From: Zonotrichia leucophrys gambelii
Lineage: Eukaryota; Chordata; Aves; Passeriformes; Passerellidae
Direction: 5' to 3'
DNA length: 64,000 nt
NCBI RefSeq assembly: GCF_028769735.1
Contig: NC_088188.1
Coordinates: 1,116,001 to 1,180,000 of the forward strand
In this document: positions 12,005 through 21,239 of the stretch, one piece after another
Layout of the letters: each line of letters opens with the position of its first letter
Position numbering within the stretch: position 1 is the stretch's first letter
Translations under genes and position numbers: made by a program
Notes under the pieces: generated by a model
The model's database searches: none
What the model saw: the letters and a program-made list of their open reading frames with translations, nothing else
Told to the model about the DNA's origin: nothing

Positions 12005-12300
12005 GGAACCATGGAATATCCTGAGTGGGAAGAGACCACAGGGAGCATCCAGTCCAGCCCCTGGCCCTGCACAGACACCCCAGCAATCCCAGCCTGGGTA
12101 TCCCTGGAGCATCTGGAGCAGCCTCAGGGCTGTGCCCATTCCCTGGGCAGTGCCAGCATGCTCTGGGGGAAGAACCTTTCCCAAAATCCAACATAAACCT
12201 GCCCTGGCCCAGCCCCAGCTGTTTCTGTCCCAGGAGCAGAGATTGGAGCTGCTCCTCAGTGTCTCCCCTCACACAAGTGGCTGCCACGGGCTGGAGCAGT
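12005..12300 (-). mobile_element. CR1 LINE fragment, antisense
   Basis: Reads as the reverse complement of a CR1 3' region: ATGGAATATCCTGAGTGGGA (tail side), CCCCTGGCCCTGCACAGACA, CATTCCCTGGGCAGTGCC and GGGGGAAGAACCTTTCCC follow in the expected order. Shared with 14790-15430 and 49715-49920. Confidence 0.92.
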
Positions 12301-12534
12301 TAAAAGTTAAAAAACAAACCAAAGTCAGATATCAGGAGCTGAGCCAAGCTAAGGACGATTGATGCAAGTGGTTCCTTATGTTCCATCAGTATTTTTATTG
12401 ATCTGAGGCTGTTTAGTGCTGTAAAAACGTTATAAATTAGAGAAAATCTCAGAGCAGGATCTAGAGAAGGAAATCACCCAGGGTGACAGCAACAGCAGAA
12501 GAGGAAACAGCCTCACGTTGTGCCAGCAGAGGTG

Positions 12535-12720
12535 AAGGTTGGATATTGGGAATTATTTCCTCACTGGAAGGGTGGCACAGGGTGGAGTCCCTGGAGGGGT
12601 TTAACAGCCCTGCGGATGTGGCAGATGGGGACTTGGCTCAGTGGTGGCCCTGGCAGTGCTGGGGGAATGGTTGGACCCAATCTTAGAGGCTTTTCCAGTT
12701 CTGTGTCTCTGATCTTGGGA
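12535..12720 (+). mobile_element. CR1 LINE 3' end, sense
   Basis: Contains GGTTGGATATTGGGAATTAT, TCACTGGAAGGGTGGCACAG, GGAGTCCCTGGAGGGGTTTA and GGTTGGACCCAATCTTAGAG, the standard order of a CR1 3' UTR. The tail is degraded. Confidence 0.88.
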
Positions 12721-12878
12721 TATCCTGAGTGCACGGAGGTTTGTGGGTGTGCATTAACATATCCTGATCATCCTGCCCTGGGATGATCAAAGATTCACAA
12801 TTAACCTTGGAAAAGGCAGCAGCTGCTGCTCAGCATCCACAGAGTCCTCCACCATAGCAGTTCCTCCCTTCTCCCTTC

Positions 12879-13351
12879 TGTTACAGATGGATAATGAGAC
12901 GATTGGCTGTCACAATTAAGGGATAACTATTGTGTGAATATTAAGAAAAGCTTTAGTGATGTACAGTTATGTTATTGTAGTTTAGATGCCCTCTGTTCTC
13001 CCCACAGTTCCCTTTCCCCCCCTGTATTGTTGCCATCACACAGCCTGGGCTGTCCAGGACAGGCACAAAGAAGCTGCACAGGTGTCCCTGGCATGGGCCA
13101 GGTGGGAATGGAAAAGCCTGGGGGTGCTCAGGGGGTGGGCATGGCAACACCTGAGCTCCAATCCAGGTACAAAGCTGTCTGCACTGATAAATGGCACAGA
13201 AGAGCTGAGTGACAGACCTTGGGAGGGGCCAGGGCTGGCTGATGCAACCCCAGGGGTATAAAAGACTGAGCATCCAGCTTGAAGATGAACTGGCCATGTG
13301 GTATGCACAAGGGGCAGTTTCCAGCACTGCAAATTTTTCCTTATGTAGTCC
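12879..13351 (+). mobile_element. LTR, family L, sense: left part, split by a younger LTR
   Basis: Aligns along its whole length with the LTR at 14862-15284 and with the antisense copy at 41166-41575. It opens TGTTACAGATGG, carries a TATA box (TATAAAAG at 13257-13264) and resumes at 14038 after a 686-bp insertion. Together the two parts make a solo LTR of about 546 bp in CALN1 orientation. Confidence 0.85.
13257..13264 (+). promoter_or_regulatory. Sense TATA box of the L-family LTR
   Basis: TATAAAAG following a GC-rich CCAGGGG. The other sense copy has TATAAAAAG at 15132-15140. Its original R/U5 side is now separated by the nested LTR. Confidence 0.55.
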
Positions 13352-14037
13352 TGCAAAAAATGCCAATCACTTGATTTTTAAAAAATTTTTAAAGTTTAAT
13401 GATAATAAAACGGTTATAAAAACAGCAATATAATTAGAGTAATAATAATTTGGACGGTTTGGATTAGGACAATATGAGACAATAAGTACAAAGAGTTACA
13501 GACAGTCCAGTTGGCTCTTTCTGGGTAAAATAAGCCCGAAAAAGGACCCACATTAACAGAGGATTAACCCTTAAAAGCAACAGCCTGCTGCATATTCATA
13601 CACCTCATCCAGGATGCATAAATTCCATTCAAACACAGGATTCTGTCTGGGCAGTGTCAACTTCTTCCTCTGAATCCTAACAGCATCTTCAGGGCTGAGC
13701 AAGGCAGGAAGAAGTTTGTTTCTTCTGATAATGGAGCAATAAATTCTCTTTCTCTGAAAGATTCAGGTGTCCTGTGGCTGCTATCCAGTGCGAGTCGTTT
13801 ATTTAAGAAGTATCTTACATAGCATAGTTTCTATTTTAACATTATGTTATAACCTAAAAATTATTATTTAAATTATTATTTATTATTAAATTTTTATTTT
13901 AAAATATGTTAGAACCTAAAGATCTATATTTGACACACCAATTAAAAATTAATACAGCATAACTTTCTAACATAACACATATAATATTCATTTTAATATT
14001 TGCGACAAGCCAACCATAAAATATGCATTTTTTCACA
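13352..14037 (-). mobile_element. Solo LTR, family E, antisense, nested in an L-family LTR
   Basis: On the - strand it runs from TGTGAAAAAATGCATATTTT to AATGGCATTTTTTGCA-like ends (TG...CA), 686 bp. It is a close copy of 44560-45179. GTCC occurs at both junctions (13348-13351 and 14038-14041), consistent with a target duplication that has lost bases. Compared with 44560-45179 it has an extra A/T-rich insertion near 13855-13915. Confidence 0.88.
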
Positions 14038-14110
14038 GTCCTTTTGTTGTATTTTCATTGAGGTTTAATAAACTTTTGAAAATTTCCAAAGTGAGCAGTT
14101 GTTTCTCCCA
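14038..14110 (+). mobile_element. LTR, family L, sense: right part, ending 13 bp before the CALN1 exon
   Basis: Continues the interrupted LTR: GTCCTTTTGTTGTATTTTC, an AATAAA signal (14067-14072), AAAGTGAGCAGTTG and the terminal GTTTCTCCCA. The intact copy at 15230-15284 ends AAAGTGATCAGTCG / GTTTCTCACA, and the antisense copy starts TGAGAAATGATCCTCAC, so the terminus at 14110 is supported by two independent copies. Only TTTCCCTCCGCAG separates it from the exon. Confidence 0.85.
14067..14072 (+). promoter_or_regulatory. Sense AATAAA polyadenylation signal in the LTR
   Basis: AATAAA in transcript orientation, 52 bp upstream of a CALN1 coding exon; the R-region signal of the family L LTR. Activity is not shown by the sequence. 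Confidence 0.6.
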
Positions 14111-14123
14111 TTTCCCTCCGCAG

Positions 14124-14267
14124 AGATCCGGGAGGCTTTCCGAGTGCTGGACCGGGATGGGAATGGCTTCATCTCCAAGCAGGAGCTGGGCATGGCCATG
14201 CGCTCCCTGGGCTACATGCCCAGTGAGGTGGAGCTGGCCATCATCATGCAGCGCCTGGACATGGATG
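14124..14267 (+). CDS. CALN1: CALN1 (calneuron-1) internal coding exon with EF-hand 1
   Basis: A 144-bp internal exon. The acceptor is TTTCCCTCCGCAG (14111-14123) and the donor is GTGAGT at 14268. It opens with the last two bases of a Glu codon, encodes 47 complete residues beginning [15 protein letters not shown], and ends with the first base of a Gly codon. The loop [12 protein letters not shown] is a canonical 12-residue EF-hand with D, D, N and E at calcium-coordinating positions. It is followed by the helix [19 protein letters not shown] and the start of the second loop (DMD). From family knowledge, calneurons are neuronal, Golgi- and membrane-associated, high-affinity Ca2+ sensors that inhibit PI4-kinase IIIbeta at resting calcium. 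Residues such as FRVLD, ELGMAM and ELAIIMQ fit CALN1; CABP7 (calneuron-2) has FKVFD and ELGTAM. The exon is intact. Oddly, an old LTR ends only 13 bp before it. Confidence 0.97.
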
Positions 14268-14789
14268 GTGAGTGCTGATTTTTTAAAGATTTTCTAAGCC
14301 TTCTGATGTTGACATTCTTGTAGTGAACTTTCTCACACACTTTCTGTAAATAACTCATTGTTTTGCATTCTTTATGGAAGAAGAAAAAGTTGATGGACTG
14401 TTGGTCAGTCCAGTGTCATTGGAGAGGTGGCACTGTCACCCTCCAATCCACTGTCACTCCTGGAAAACTATAAATGTTAGTGTCAGAAAATAAACTTCCC
14501 TTTTTTTCTTCACCTTGAGAACAGCAGTGTGAGCTTGTGTTCTTTTGTGTCCTATAGTGACACAGGGGCTTTCCCAGTTGTTGGCAGCCCTTGGATCCCC
14601 ATCCAGCAATTCCTGCTCACCAAGGGAAGGGTGGAAGGGAGCTGGGGAACTTGGTTTTCTCCACACAAAAGGAAAGGGCAAGGTGAGATGTGAAGCTGCT
14701 GTGGGTAATCCGAGGGATCAGGCAATCCGTGGAAGGGGGATGGATCATCCCCTGTGGGATACAGCTGGGTGAACCCAGAGCAAAGTTCA

Positions 14790-14861
14790 CAATCCCAACA
14801 ATCCCACTCTGGGAGCTCCTGGAGCTCTGGCAGCCTCAGGGCTGGGACCATTCCCTGGGGG
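14790..14861 (-). mobile_element. CR1 LINE, antisense: part left of the LTR insertion
   Basis: AATCCCACTCTGGGAGCTCC through GGACCATTCCCTGGGGG matches the antisense CR1s at 12090-12150 and 49795-49850. It resumes at 15285. Confidence 0.85.
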
Positions 14862-15284
14862 TGTTATAGACAATGTAATAGTTGGCTCTCATAATTAAGA
14901 GGCAGATATTATACAGATGTATGGTAATGTTATTGTAAGATGTCATTCCACAGTCCTCTTTCCCTCCCCTCCTTGTAACAGCCTCAGTAGTCAGGACATT
15001 TAGAGGAGACTGGCTTGTCACCAGGAAGCACAGCATAACAACACCTGGCCTCTGTTCAAGGTGTAAAAAGTGATCTCCACTAATGGATGGCACAGAAGGA
15101 GTTGGCTGACAAAACTTTAAGAGGGGCTAAGGATATAAAAAGCAGAGAATCCATTTTGTAGAGGAGCACATGGCTGGTAGTCACAGGGTGCTCTCAGCAC
15201 TGTAATTTTTCCTTATTTAGTCCTTGGTTGTAATTTTTGTTAAAGTTTATTAACATTTGAAAAAGTGATCAGTCGTTTCTCACA
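14862..15284 (+). mobile_element. Solo LTR, family L, sense (423 bp)
   Basis: TGTTATAGACAATG ... GTTTCTCACA. TATA-like ATATAAAAAG near 15131, and TTATTAAC in place of the AATAAA of the other copies. It sits inside an antisense CR1: the CR1 sequence before (CATTCCCTGGGGG) and after (GGGCAAGAACTTTTCCC) is continuous in the other copies. The flanking 5-mers (GGGGG and CGGGC) are only a weak TSD. Confidence 0.85.
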
Positions 15285-15430
15285 CGGGCAAGAACTTTTC
15301 CCTAAAATCCACCTTAACCCCCCCTGGCCCAGCTCCAGCCATTCCCTGTCCCTGTCACACAGAGCAGAAATAGGAGCTGCCCCTCAGGAGGAGCTGAGTC
15401 TCCTCTCAGAGTGGTGAGGGGCTGTCCCAG
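15285..15430 (-). mobile_element. CR1 LINE, antisense: part right of the LTR insertion
   Basis: GGGCAAGAACTTTTCCCTAA, CCTGGCCCAGCTCCAGCCAT and GAGCAGAAATAGGAGCTGCC continue the 14790 fragment; compare 12170-12260. Confidence 0.85.
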
Positions 15431-15529
15431 CCTGGAGGGGGACATCCCACAGCTGAAACACAAACCAAAGTCGGATATCAGAAGCTGAGCCAGGCTGAAA
15501 GTGATGGAAGCAATTCCTTTGATGCCATC

Positions 15530-15640
15530 ACCATCATGGAATATCCCCATGAGCTGGAAGGGACCCCCAGGATCATCCAGCCCAGCTCCTGGACTGGCCC
15601 AGACACCCCAACAATCCCACCCTGCACAGATAATTTTTGC
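15530..15640 (-). mobile_element. CR1 LINE 3' end, antisense
   Basis: CATCATGGAATATCCCCATG, GCTGGAAGGGACCCCCAGGA, CATCCAGCCCAGCTCCTGG and CCAACAATCCCACCCTG follow CR1 antisense order, starting at the tail. Confidence 0.85.
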
Positions 15641-16054
15641 TCAAGGCTCTTTGAACCTTTCCCTGTGCATTCCTGGGCAGCCCTTGCTGGTGACATTTGG
15701 AGCAGGATTCCCCACAGTCCCGGAGCTGCTGGGCTGGGAGCTGCTCCAAGGAGGTGTTGATTGCTCTACCAGGAGAAGTTTTGAGGGGTGAAATCATCCC
15801 GAGCCAGGTCCTGCTGGGAGAACTCATCAAACAATTACTGAGGGAATAAAAGCAACAGAACCCCCGTTAGGGAGGGAAATGCAGGATCGGGATGCTGGAG
15901 CCAGGGAGGGATTTCAGCTGCTGCAGAGCTGAGCACAAGGAACAATTCCTTTAAAATGTCCTGGGCAGGGGAGCCCTCCCTGCTGCCAGGAGCTGGGGTG
16001 CAGAGATAACCCTGTCCCAGGGCTGTGACGGGGGGGAACGCTGGAATCCTGCCA

Positions 16055-16060
16055 GAGCAG
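16055..16060. repeat. Target-site duplication GAGCAG (left)
   Basis: Identical to 16443-16448 on the other side of the solo LTR. Confidence 0.9.
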
Positions 16061-16442
16061 TGTCACAGACATCTTTTATGAAAAATCCTTTCCTGATTTT
16101 TCCTCCTGAGAAGCTGGGAAGCCTCAGGAACAAAATGTAAACAATGATTATCTGCTGCTGTGGAATGCAACAGGTGCATCTGTGGTTGGTCTCATGGGGT
16201 TGTTTCTAATTAATGGCCAATCACAGTCAGCTGGCTCGGACTCTCTGTCCCAGACACAAGCCTTTGTTATCATTCCTTCTTTTTCTATTCTTAGCCAGCC
16301 TTCTGATGAACTCCTTTCTTCTATTCTTTCAGTATAGTTTTAATATAATATATATCATAAAACAATAAATCAAGCCTTCTGAAACATGGAGTCAGATCCT
16401 CGTCTCTTCCCTCATCCTTGGACCCCTGTGAACACCAGCACA
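16061..16442 (+). mobile_element. Solo LTR, family A, sense, with 6-bp TSD
   Basis: 382 bp, TGTCACAGACATC ... GAACACCAGCACA, flanked by GAGCAG on both sides. A 6-bp duplication is typical of class II (ERVK-like) avian endogenous retroviruses. AATAAATCAAGCCTTCTG near 16362 includes the polyA signal. Related copies are at 18057-18482 and 61665-62045. No internal retroviral sequence is attached. Confidence 0.95.
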
Positions 16443-16448
16443 GAGCAG
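16443..16448. repeat. Target-site duplication GAGCAG (right)
   Basis: Pairs with 16055-16060. Confidence 0.9.
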
Positions 16449-16479
16449 GGGCTGGGGGATCCAGGAGAGCCTGGAGTCC

Positions 16480-16545
16480 TTGGGGACACTGGGGAAACCC
16501 TTGGGGACACTGGGGAAATCCTTGGGGACACTGGGGAGCAGAGCC
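16480..16545. repeat. 21-bp tandem repeat, 3 copies
   Basis: CTTGGGGACACTGGGGAAAC is repeated three times with minor changes. Confidence 0.9.
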
Positions 16546-16549
16546 CAGG

Positions 16550-17940
16550 GAGAGGGGGCAGTGACATCCCCTGCCCGCCTGGCATTCCCCATGTCCCAGC
16601 GAGGCACAGGACAGTTGTCACCAGGGCTGTCACCCTGCTGAGGTCCTGCACAGAAAGGGCTGCACAGCCTGGCAGGGACAGGAGACCTGCTGTAGGAATG
16701 ATCTCATTATTCCCTAAAGAAAAGGGGAAGAAAGGAATCCATCACTTTTAGAAGTGTCTGTCCAAGAGCTGCTGTTTGCCCCCTGCCCTGCTGTGCTGGC
16801 CTTTCCTGGCAGAGAGGGACTCGGGCTCAGGTTTGGCAAAGCCAGGCTCAGTGTGCTGCCAGTTCCTGGGGTCTTTTCCCGAAATTCTGAGCTTTTTTGG
16901 AAAAAGAGTGCTGGGACTTGGCTCCCAGCTCTGATTCATGTCCAGTCCTTCCCTGACTCTGGCAGGCTTTGGCACCGCTCTGTGCAGACTGCTGCTGTGG
17001 AGGGACCCGGGCTGGGGAGTGCAGTCAAACCTGGAATGAGGGAAGGGGTAAATTCCTGCTGAGGCTTTCCAGGCTGCTCTGTGTGCTCTCTGCAGGGATG
17101 GCAGCTGATCCTCCAGCTCCAAACTGGCTCTACTGGTGCAGTGTTGGAGCAGGGCTTTGGGGGCTCTGCCAAGGGAAGGTCAAGTGGGCCGTGGATTTAA
17201 AAAAAGTCAGGGAATGGGAAATTCCTGAGGCACTGAGCAAAGAGGGGAATGTTCTGTGAAAGATTTACCTTGCCTGCAAATTGAATTAGTGCTGTACAGC
17301 TTGAATTTATATTATTATGGCTACTTTTTCTCCAATGGATTCTTCACCTTTTCCTGGGATTTAACTTGGACTGTGGAGTGAGAGCCAGCAGCAGCCTCCT
17401 CCCTCCTCTCCCACTGGGAAAGGGCAGCATGCAGGAGCAGGGCAGGAATGCTGGCTGTGCCCAGTGCTCCCAGGAACAGCCTGACCACCTTCCCATTTAC
17501 TCCTGGGGAGGCTGCTGAGGTTTTCCAGGTTCTTGCTGGCATTAGATGGGTTGGAAGCTCGGGTGCGTGAAAGGTCACACTCAGGGGAGTCCCCAGGGGT
17601 CAGGAGAGCTGGGGAGAGCTGAAATCCCCTGCACATCCCTGCCCCATGCCGTGAGTTATGATGTGCTGGCAGGTGGAGCAGCCAGACATCCATTCCTTCC
17701 TTCCCATCAAAACTGCTGCCAGGGCCTGCAGATGAGGTAAGAAAATTGGCAGGGCTGGGGATTTAAGCTGAGCCAGCCTGAGCAGTCCCAACATCCAGTT
17801 TTCATCAGCGAATTCCAGCGTGGCAGAGGGGCTGCATCTGCCCTGGCCAACTTCACTGAGGGCCAGCAAAAACCAGGAGAACCAGGGGCTGGAGCTGGGC
17901 TGGGGCTGAGCACAAAGGGACCTGACCAGAGAACTTCACA
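16550..17940. other. Unassigned intronic sequence
   Basis: No supportable feature. Confidence 0.4.
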
Positions 17941-17944
17941 CCTG

Positions 17945-18056
17945 GTGTCACCTCCTGCCACTGAGCCAGAGACAGACACAGGGAGTGGCACAGGGAATAA
18001 CACAGGGAGTGGCACATGGAGTGACAGGAAATGACACTGGGAATTACAGTGGGAAT
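17945..18056. repeat. Minisatellite of GGCACAGGGAAT-like units (left part)
   Basis: CACAGGGAGTGGCACAGGGAA and variants continue at 18483-18530 beyond the solo LTR, so the LTR inserted into a tandem array. Confidence 0.75.
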
Positions 18057-18482
18057 TGTGATGGTGTTCACAGGGGTCTTAGGATGAGGGAAGAGACGAG
18101 GATCTAACTCCATGTTTCAGAAGGCTGATTTATTATTTTATGATTATATTATATTATATTATATTATATTATATTATATTATATTATATTATATTATATT
18201 ATATTATATTATATTATATTAATAGAAGAAAGGATTTCATCAGAAGGGTAGCTAAGAATAGAAAAAGAAGGAATGATAAAGGCTTGTGGCTCAGACTCTC
18301 CGTCCAAGCCAGCTGTGATTGGCCATTAATTAGAAACAACCCCATGAGACCAATCACAGATGCACCTGTTGTATTCCACAGCAGCAGGTAACCATTGTTT
18401 ACATTTTGTTCCTGAGGCTTCTCACCTTCTAAGGAAGAAAAATCTTTAAAGAAAAGATTTTTCATAAAAGATGTCTGTGACA
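18057..18482 (-). mobile_element. Solo LTR, family A, antisense, with 6-bp TSD and internal pentamer expansion
   Basis: 426 bp. On the - strand it reads TGTCACAGACATC ... CACCATCACA. GGGAAT flanks both sides (18051-18056 and 18483-18488). The host array also contains GGGAAT units, so the TSD alone is weaker proof here than at the other copies. It is about 44 bp longer than its relatives because of the (TATTA)n run. Confidence 0.94.
18144..18220. repeat. (TATTA)n microsatellite, about 15 units, within the LTR
   Basis: Pure pentamer repeat at the place where the sister LTRs have only a short AATATAATATATATC, just upstream of the AATAAATC polyA region in LTR orientation. Confidence 0.97.
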
Positions 18483-18488
18483 GGGAAT

Positions 18489-19920
18489 GGCACAGAGTGG
18501 CACAGGGACAGACACAGGGAATGGCACACGGAGAGCTGCCTCCAGGGCCACTGTGCAGCTGCTCAGTGATGCTCTCAGAGCTCCCATGGGAGCAGGAAGG
18601 AATGGATGCTTCATAATTCATCACTTTTGGAGGGAAAATGGGGTTAGGGAGAGAACACTGCTGGAGCTTGAGCAAAACCAGCCCTGGCACAGCTGGGATT
18701 TGGGCCAGGAGCCCTTCACAGGTGTCACCTCTGATGCTGAGGGCTGCCAGCACCTCCCTGCACAGGGAAGTGTCACCAGCCTTCCTGCAGAGGGGACAGG
18801 CCAGCAGAGGGATGTGTCACCAGCCACCAACCTGGCACTGCCAGGAGTGCAGAGAGTGGCTCTGCCCTCACCTCCCTCTGCATGCCCTGATTTCCTGGGA
18901 ATATCCCATTCCTGCCACTCCTCCCTGGAGGCAGGAGAGCAGCAGGGCTGGGGATCCCCTGGATCCCTAACTGGCATAAAACCCCCTCAGTTATGGAGAA
19001 AAATGGGAATCTCCTTGGAATATTTCAAGGACTCCAGAGAAATTCCACGAAATCCTCAGAACCCTCCTGCTGTGAACTCCAGGAGAGGTTGTGGCACTGC
19101 TGGGATGGGAAGTGCCAGAACAGGACAGGAAAAAAAGGGATTTGTGGGCAAAAATGTTTCTCTTTAGGAAGGGAGGTGAGGGCTGGGGGTTCTGAGATTC
19201 CCCTTAGCCCAAAGCTTTGTTTGGAAGTGTGGGGCTGTTCCCACAGAGGTTGTTGGTGGACCTGGGCACCCCTCTGGGGGCTGTGCCTTGTAGGGAGCCA
19301 ATATTTTCTTCTGGGAATGCTCCCAGAGGTCAAATCTCACCTTTATCCCATGGATTCTCCTAATTTTCAGCCATAATTCTGCATTTCATAGACACAAACT
19401 GTGAGAGGGGCCTGTGATTCTCTCTGCAAGCTGGGGAATGAGCTGGAATGTTCTGCCAGCACAGGGAAAGGGAAATATTTTACACATTTCTGTGCTGGAA
19501 AAAGGAATTATTTGTAAATTCTTCCAATTGGCAGCGATGCTGATAAAAACACTGGGAAATGGCACATGGAATGTGTGGCCTTATCTGGGATTCCTCCTCT
19601 TTAAGCAGGATTTGCCATAAAAGAGATGAATGTGTGACTTAAGTGTCACAAATGGTTTCGTTGGGATTTTTATCTGAGGAATAAAATGAGCACTTGGTGC
19701 ACTAATTAGAGGAGCAGCTGGAAAAATAACTCCAGGCTACCACAAGAGGGGGGGAAAATCCACCCTTGGATGTCAAATTATTTATTGGTATGAGAATGGG
19801 GAGTCTTTTGATGAAGCAGAAGTTGAGCTGGTTTCACCAGGGACCTGCCTGGAACCTCTGGGACATTCTGGGATGGTGACATCCTTGGGAGCAATGGAAA
19901 ATGGGGGACGTCAAATTCTG
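18489..19920. other. Unassigned intronic sequence
   Basis: The first 50 bp continue the interrupted minisatellite. The remainder is not recognised. Confidence 0.4.
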
Positions 19921-19927
19921 GGAGAGT

Positions 19928-20150
19928 CATGGAATAATTGAGGTTGGAAAACATCTCTGAGGTCATAGAGTCCAACCAACCTCAGCACTGCCAAGGCCAG
20001 CACTGCCCCATGTCCCCAAGTGCCACCTCCACAGGGCTGTTAAACCCCTCCAGGGACAGGGAGTCTACTCCTGCCCTGGGCAGTGTCCGTGCCTGATCAG
20101 CCTTTCCATGGAGACATTTCCCCAATATCCAACCTAAACTTTTCCTGGGT
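19928..20150 (-). mobile_element. CR1 LINE 3' end, antisense
   Basis: CATGGAATAATTGAGGTTGG, AGAGTCCAACCAACCTCAGC, GGCTGTTAAACCCCTCCAGG and CCAATATCCAACCTAAACTT are in the order of an inverted CR1 3' UTR. Confidence 0.9.
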
Positions 20151-20164
20151 GTTTCCAGAACAAC

Positions 20165-20290
20165 CTGAGGCTGTCCTGGGTGTTCAAACCCAGGCAGAAG
20201 TGCCCCATTGGTGCTGTGGTTTGGTGGCCATGGCTGGACCTGATGACCTTGGAGGTCTTTTCCAACCTCAGGGATTCCAGGACTCTTCCA
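20165..20290 (+). mobile_element. CR1 LINE 3' end, sense, back-to-back with an antisense copy
   Basis: GTGGCCATGGCTGGACCTG, GACCTTGGAGGTCTTTTCCAACC and a short degraded tail. Only about 15 bp separate it from the antisense CR1 to its left. Confidence 0.8.
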
Positions 20291-20679
20291 GAACTTCAAA
20301 CTGAGATTCTCCCCCCAGTTCTTCATTGCTCCCCAGGATGTCACCTCTCCAGTTCTGCCACTGCAGGTGACACATCCCAGAATGTCCCAAATTCTCTTTG
20401 GAAAGAGAAGTGACAGTGCCATGGCTGTGTGGTGTCACCGTGTCCCTCCAGCCATTGTCCTGCTGTCCATGGCTCCCCAGGGACTTTGCTTTGTTTGCCT
20501 GCCCTGGCTCCTGGGGAGGGAAGGGACACCAGAGCTGGGGACAGGGATGGGAATGGCCAAGGGACATTGGCTGGGACATCTGGAGACAGAGCAAATCTCT
20601 CCTTCAAAAATGAACTGGTCAGCTTTTCCCCAGGGCAGACAGAAGACAATCCCTTGTTCTTAGGCATGGACAAATCCAA

Positions 20680-20790
20680 GATCACAGGATTGTTAAGGTT
20701 GGACAAATCCCAGGATCACAAGACCATTAAGGGTGGAAAAGACTTCCAAGATCATCCTGTCCAACCTTTGATCAATGCAATGTTGGCTTC
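20680..20790 (-). mobile_element. CR1 LINE 3' tail fragment, antisense
   Basis: GATCACAGGATTGTTAAGGT, then a second start CAGGATCACAAGACCATTAA, then GTGGAAAAGACTTCCAAGAT and CATCCTGTCCAACC. The tail-proximal part appears twice. Confidence 0.8.
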
Positions 20791-20794
20791 TGTC

Positions 20795-21070
20795 CACAAG
20801 CTCAGTTTGAGCTGCCCTGTGAGGGACAATGGTGACATTCCCAAGCTGGAAACATTTTCTCTGCTTCTTTTGTCTCTCACACTTTTCTTCTTGGGTTTTC
20901 CTGAGGTTTTTTACTGTGGTGGATGTTTCCTTTTGTTTCAGCATGAAAAGAGCTGGATAAAATATTTCAGTTTATATCTCAATATAAAATGTGTTTCAGT
21001 ATAAAAGAGCCCAGGCTGCTGGAGGGGGACCAGGAACCATTTCTGGGTTAGAATCAGAGTTCATAGGAGT
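20795..21070. other. Unassigned intronic sequence
   Basis: Nothing recognised. Confidence 0.35.
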
Positions 21071-21074
21071 CAGA

Positions 21075-21235
21075 GAATCCCAGAATCCCAGGTTTGGGTT
21101 GGAAACAATCTTAAAAATCATCTCACTCCATCCCTTGTCATGGGCAGGGACACCTTCTACTACCCCAGAGTGCTCCAAGCCCCATCCAGCCTGGCCTTGG
21201 GCACTCCCAGGGATCCATGGGCAATGGCTTATGAT
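21075..21235 (-). mobile_element. CR1 LINE 3' end, antisense
   Basis: AGAATCCCAGAATCCCAGGT (tail octamers), GGGTTGGAAACAATCTTAAA, CATGGGCAGGGACACCTTC and CCAGCCTGGCCTTGGGCAC. Confidence 0.92.
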
Positions 21236-21239
21236 GGAT

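Larger units (their letters stand above)
1..14123 (+). other. CALN1: CALN1 intron (3' part), upstream of the EF-hand-1 exon
   Basis: Non-coding intron sequence inferred from the exon at 14124. The upstream exon lies outside the window. It is filled by CR1 remnants, pyrimidine tracts, minisatellites and LTRs listed separately. I found no other exon with supportable coding sequence in it. Confidence 0.85.

Noticed and set aside
14124..14267. Exon belonging to CABP7 or calmodulin
   Set aside because: The residues FRVLD, ELGMAM and ELAIIMQ and the linker after 30560 fit CALN1; calmodulin lacks the linker and CABP7 differs at these positions.
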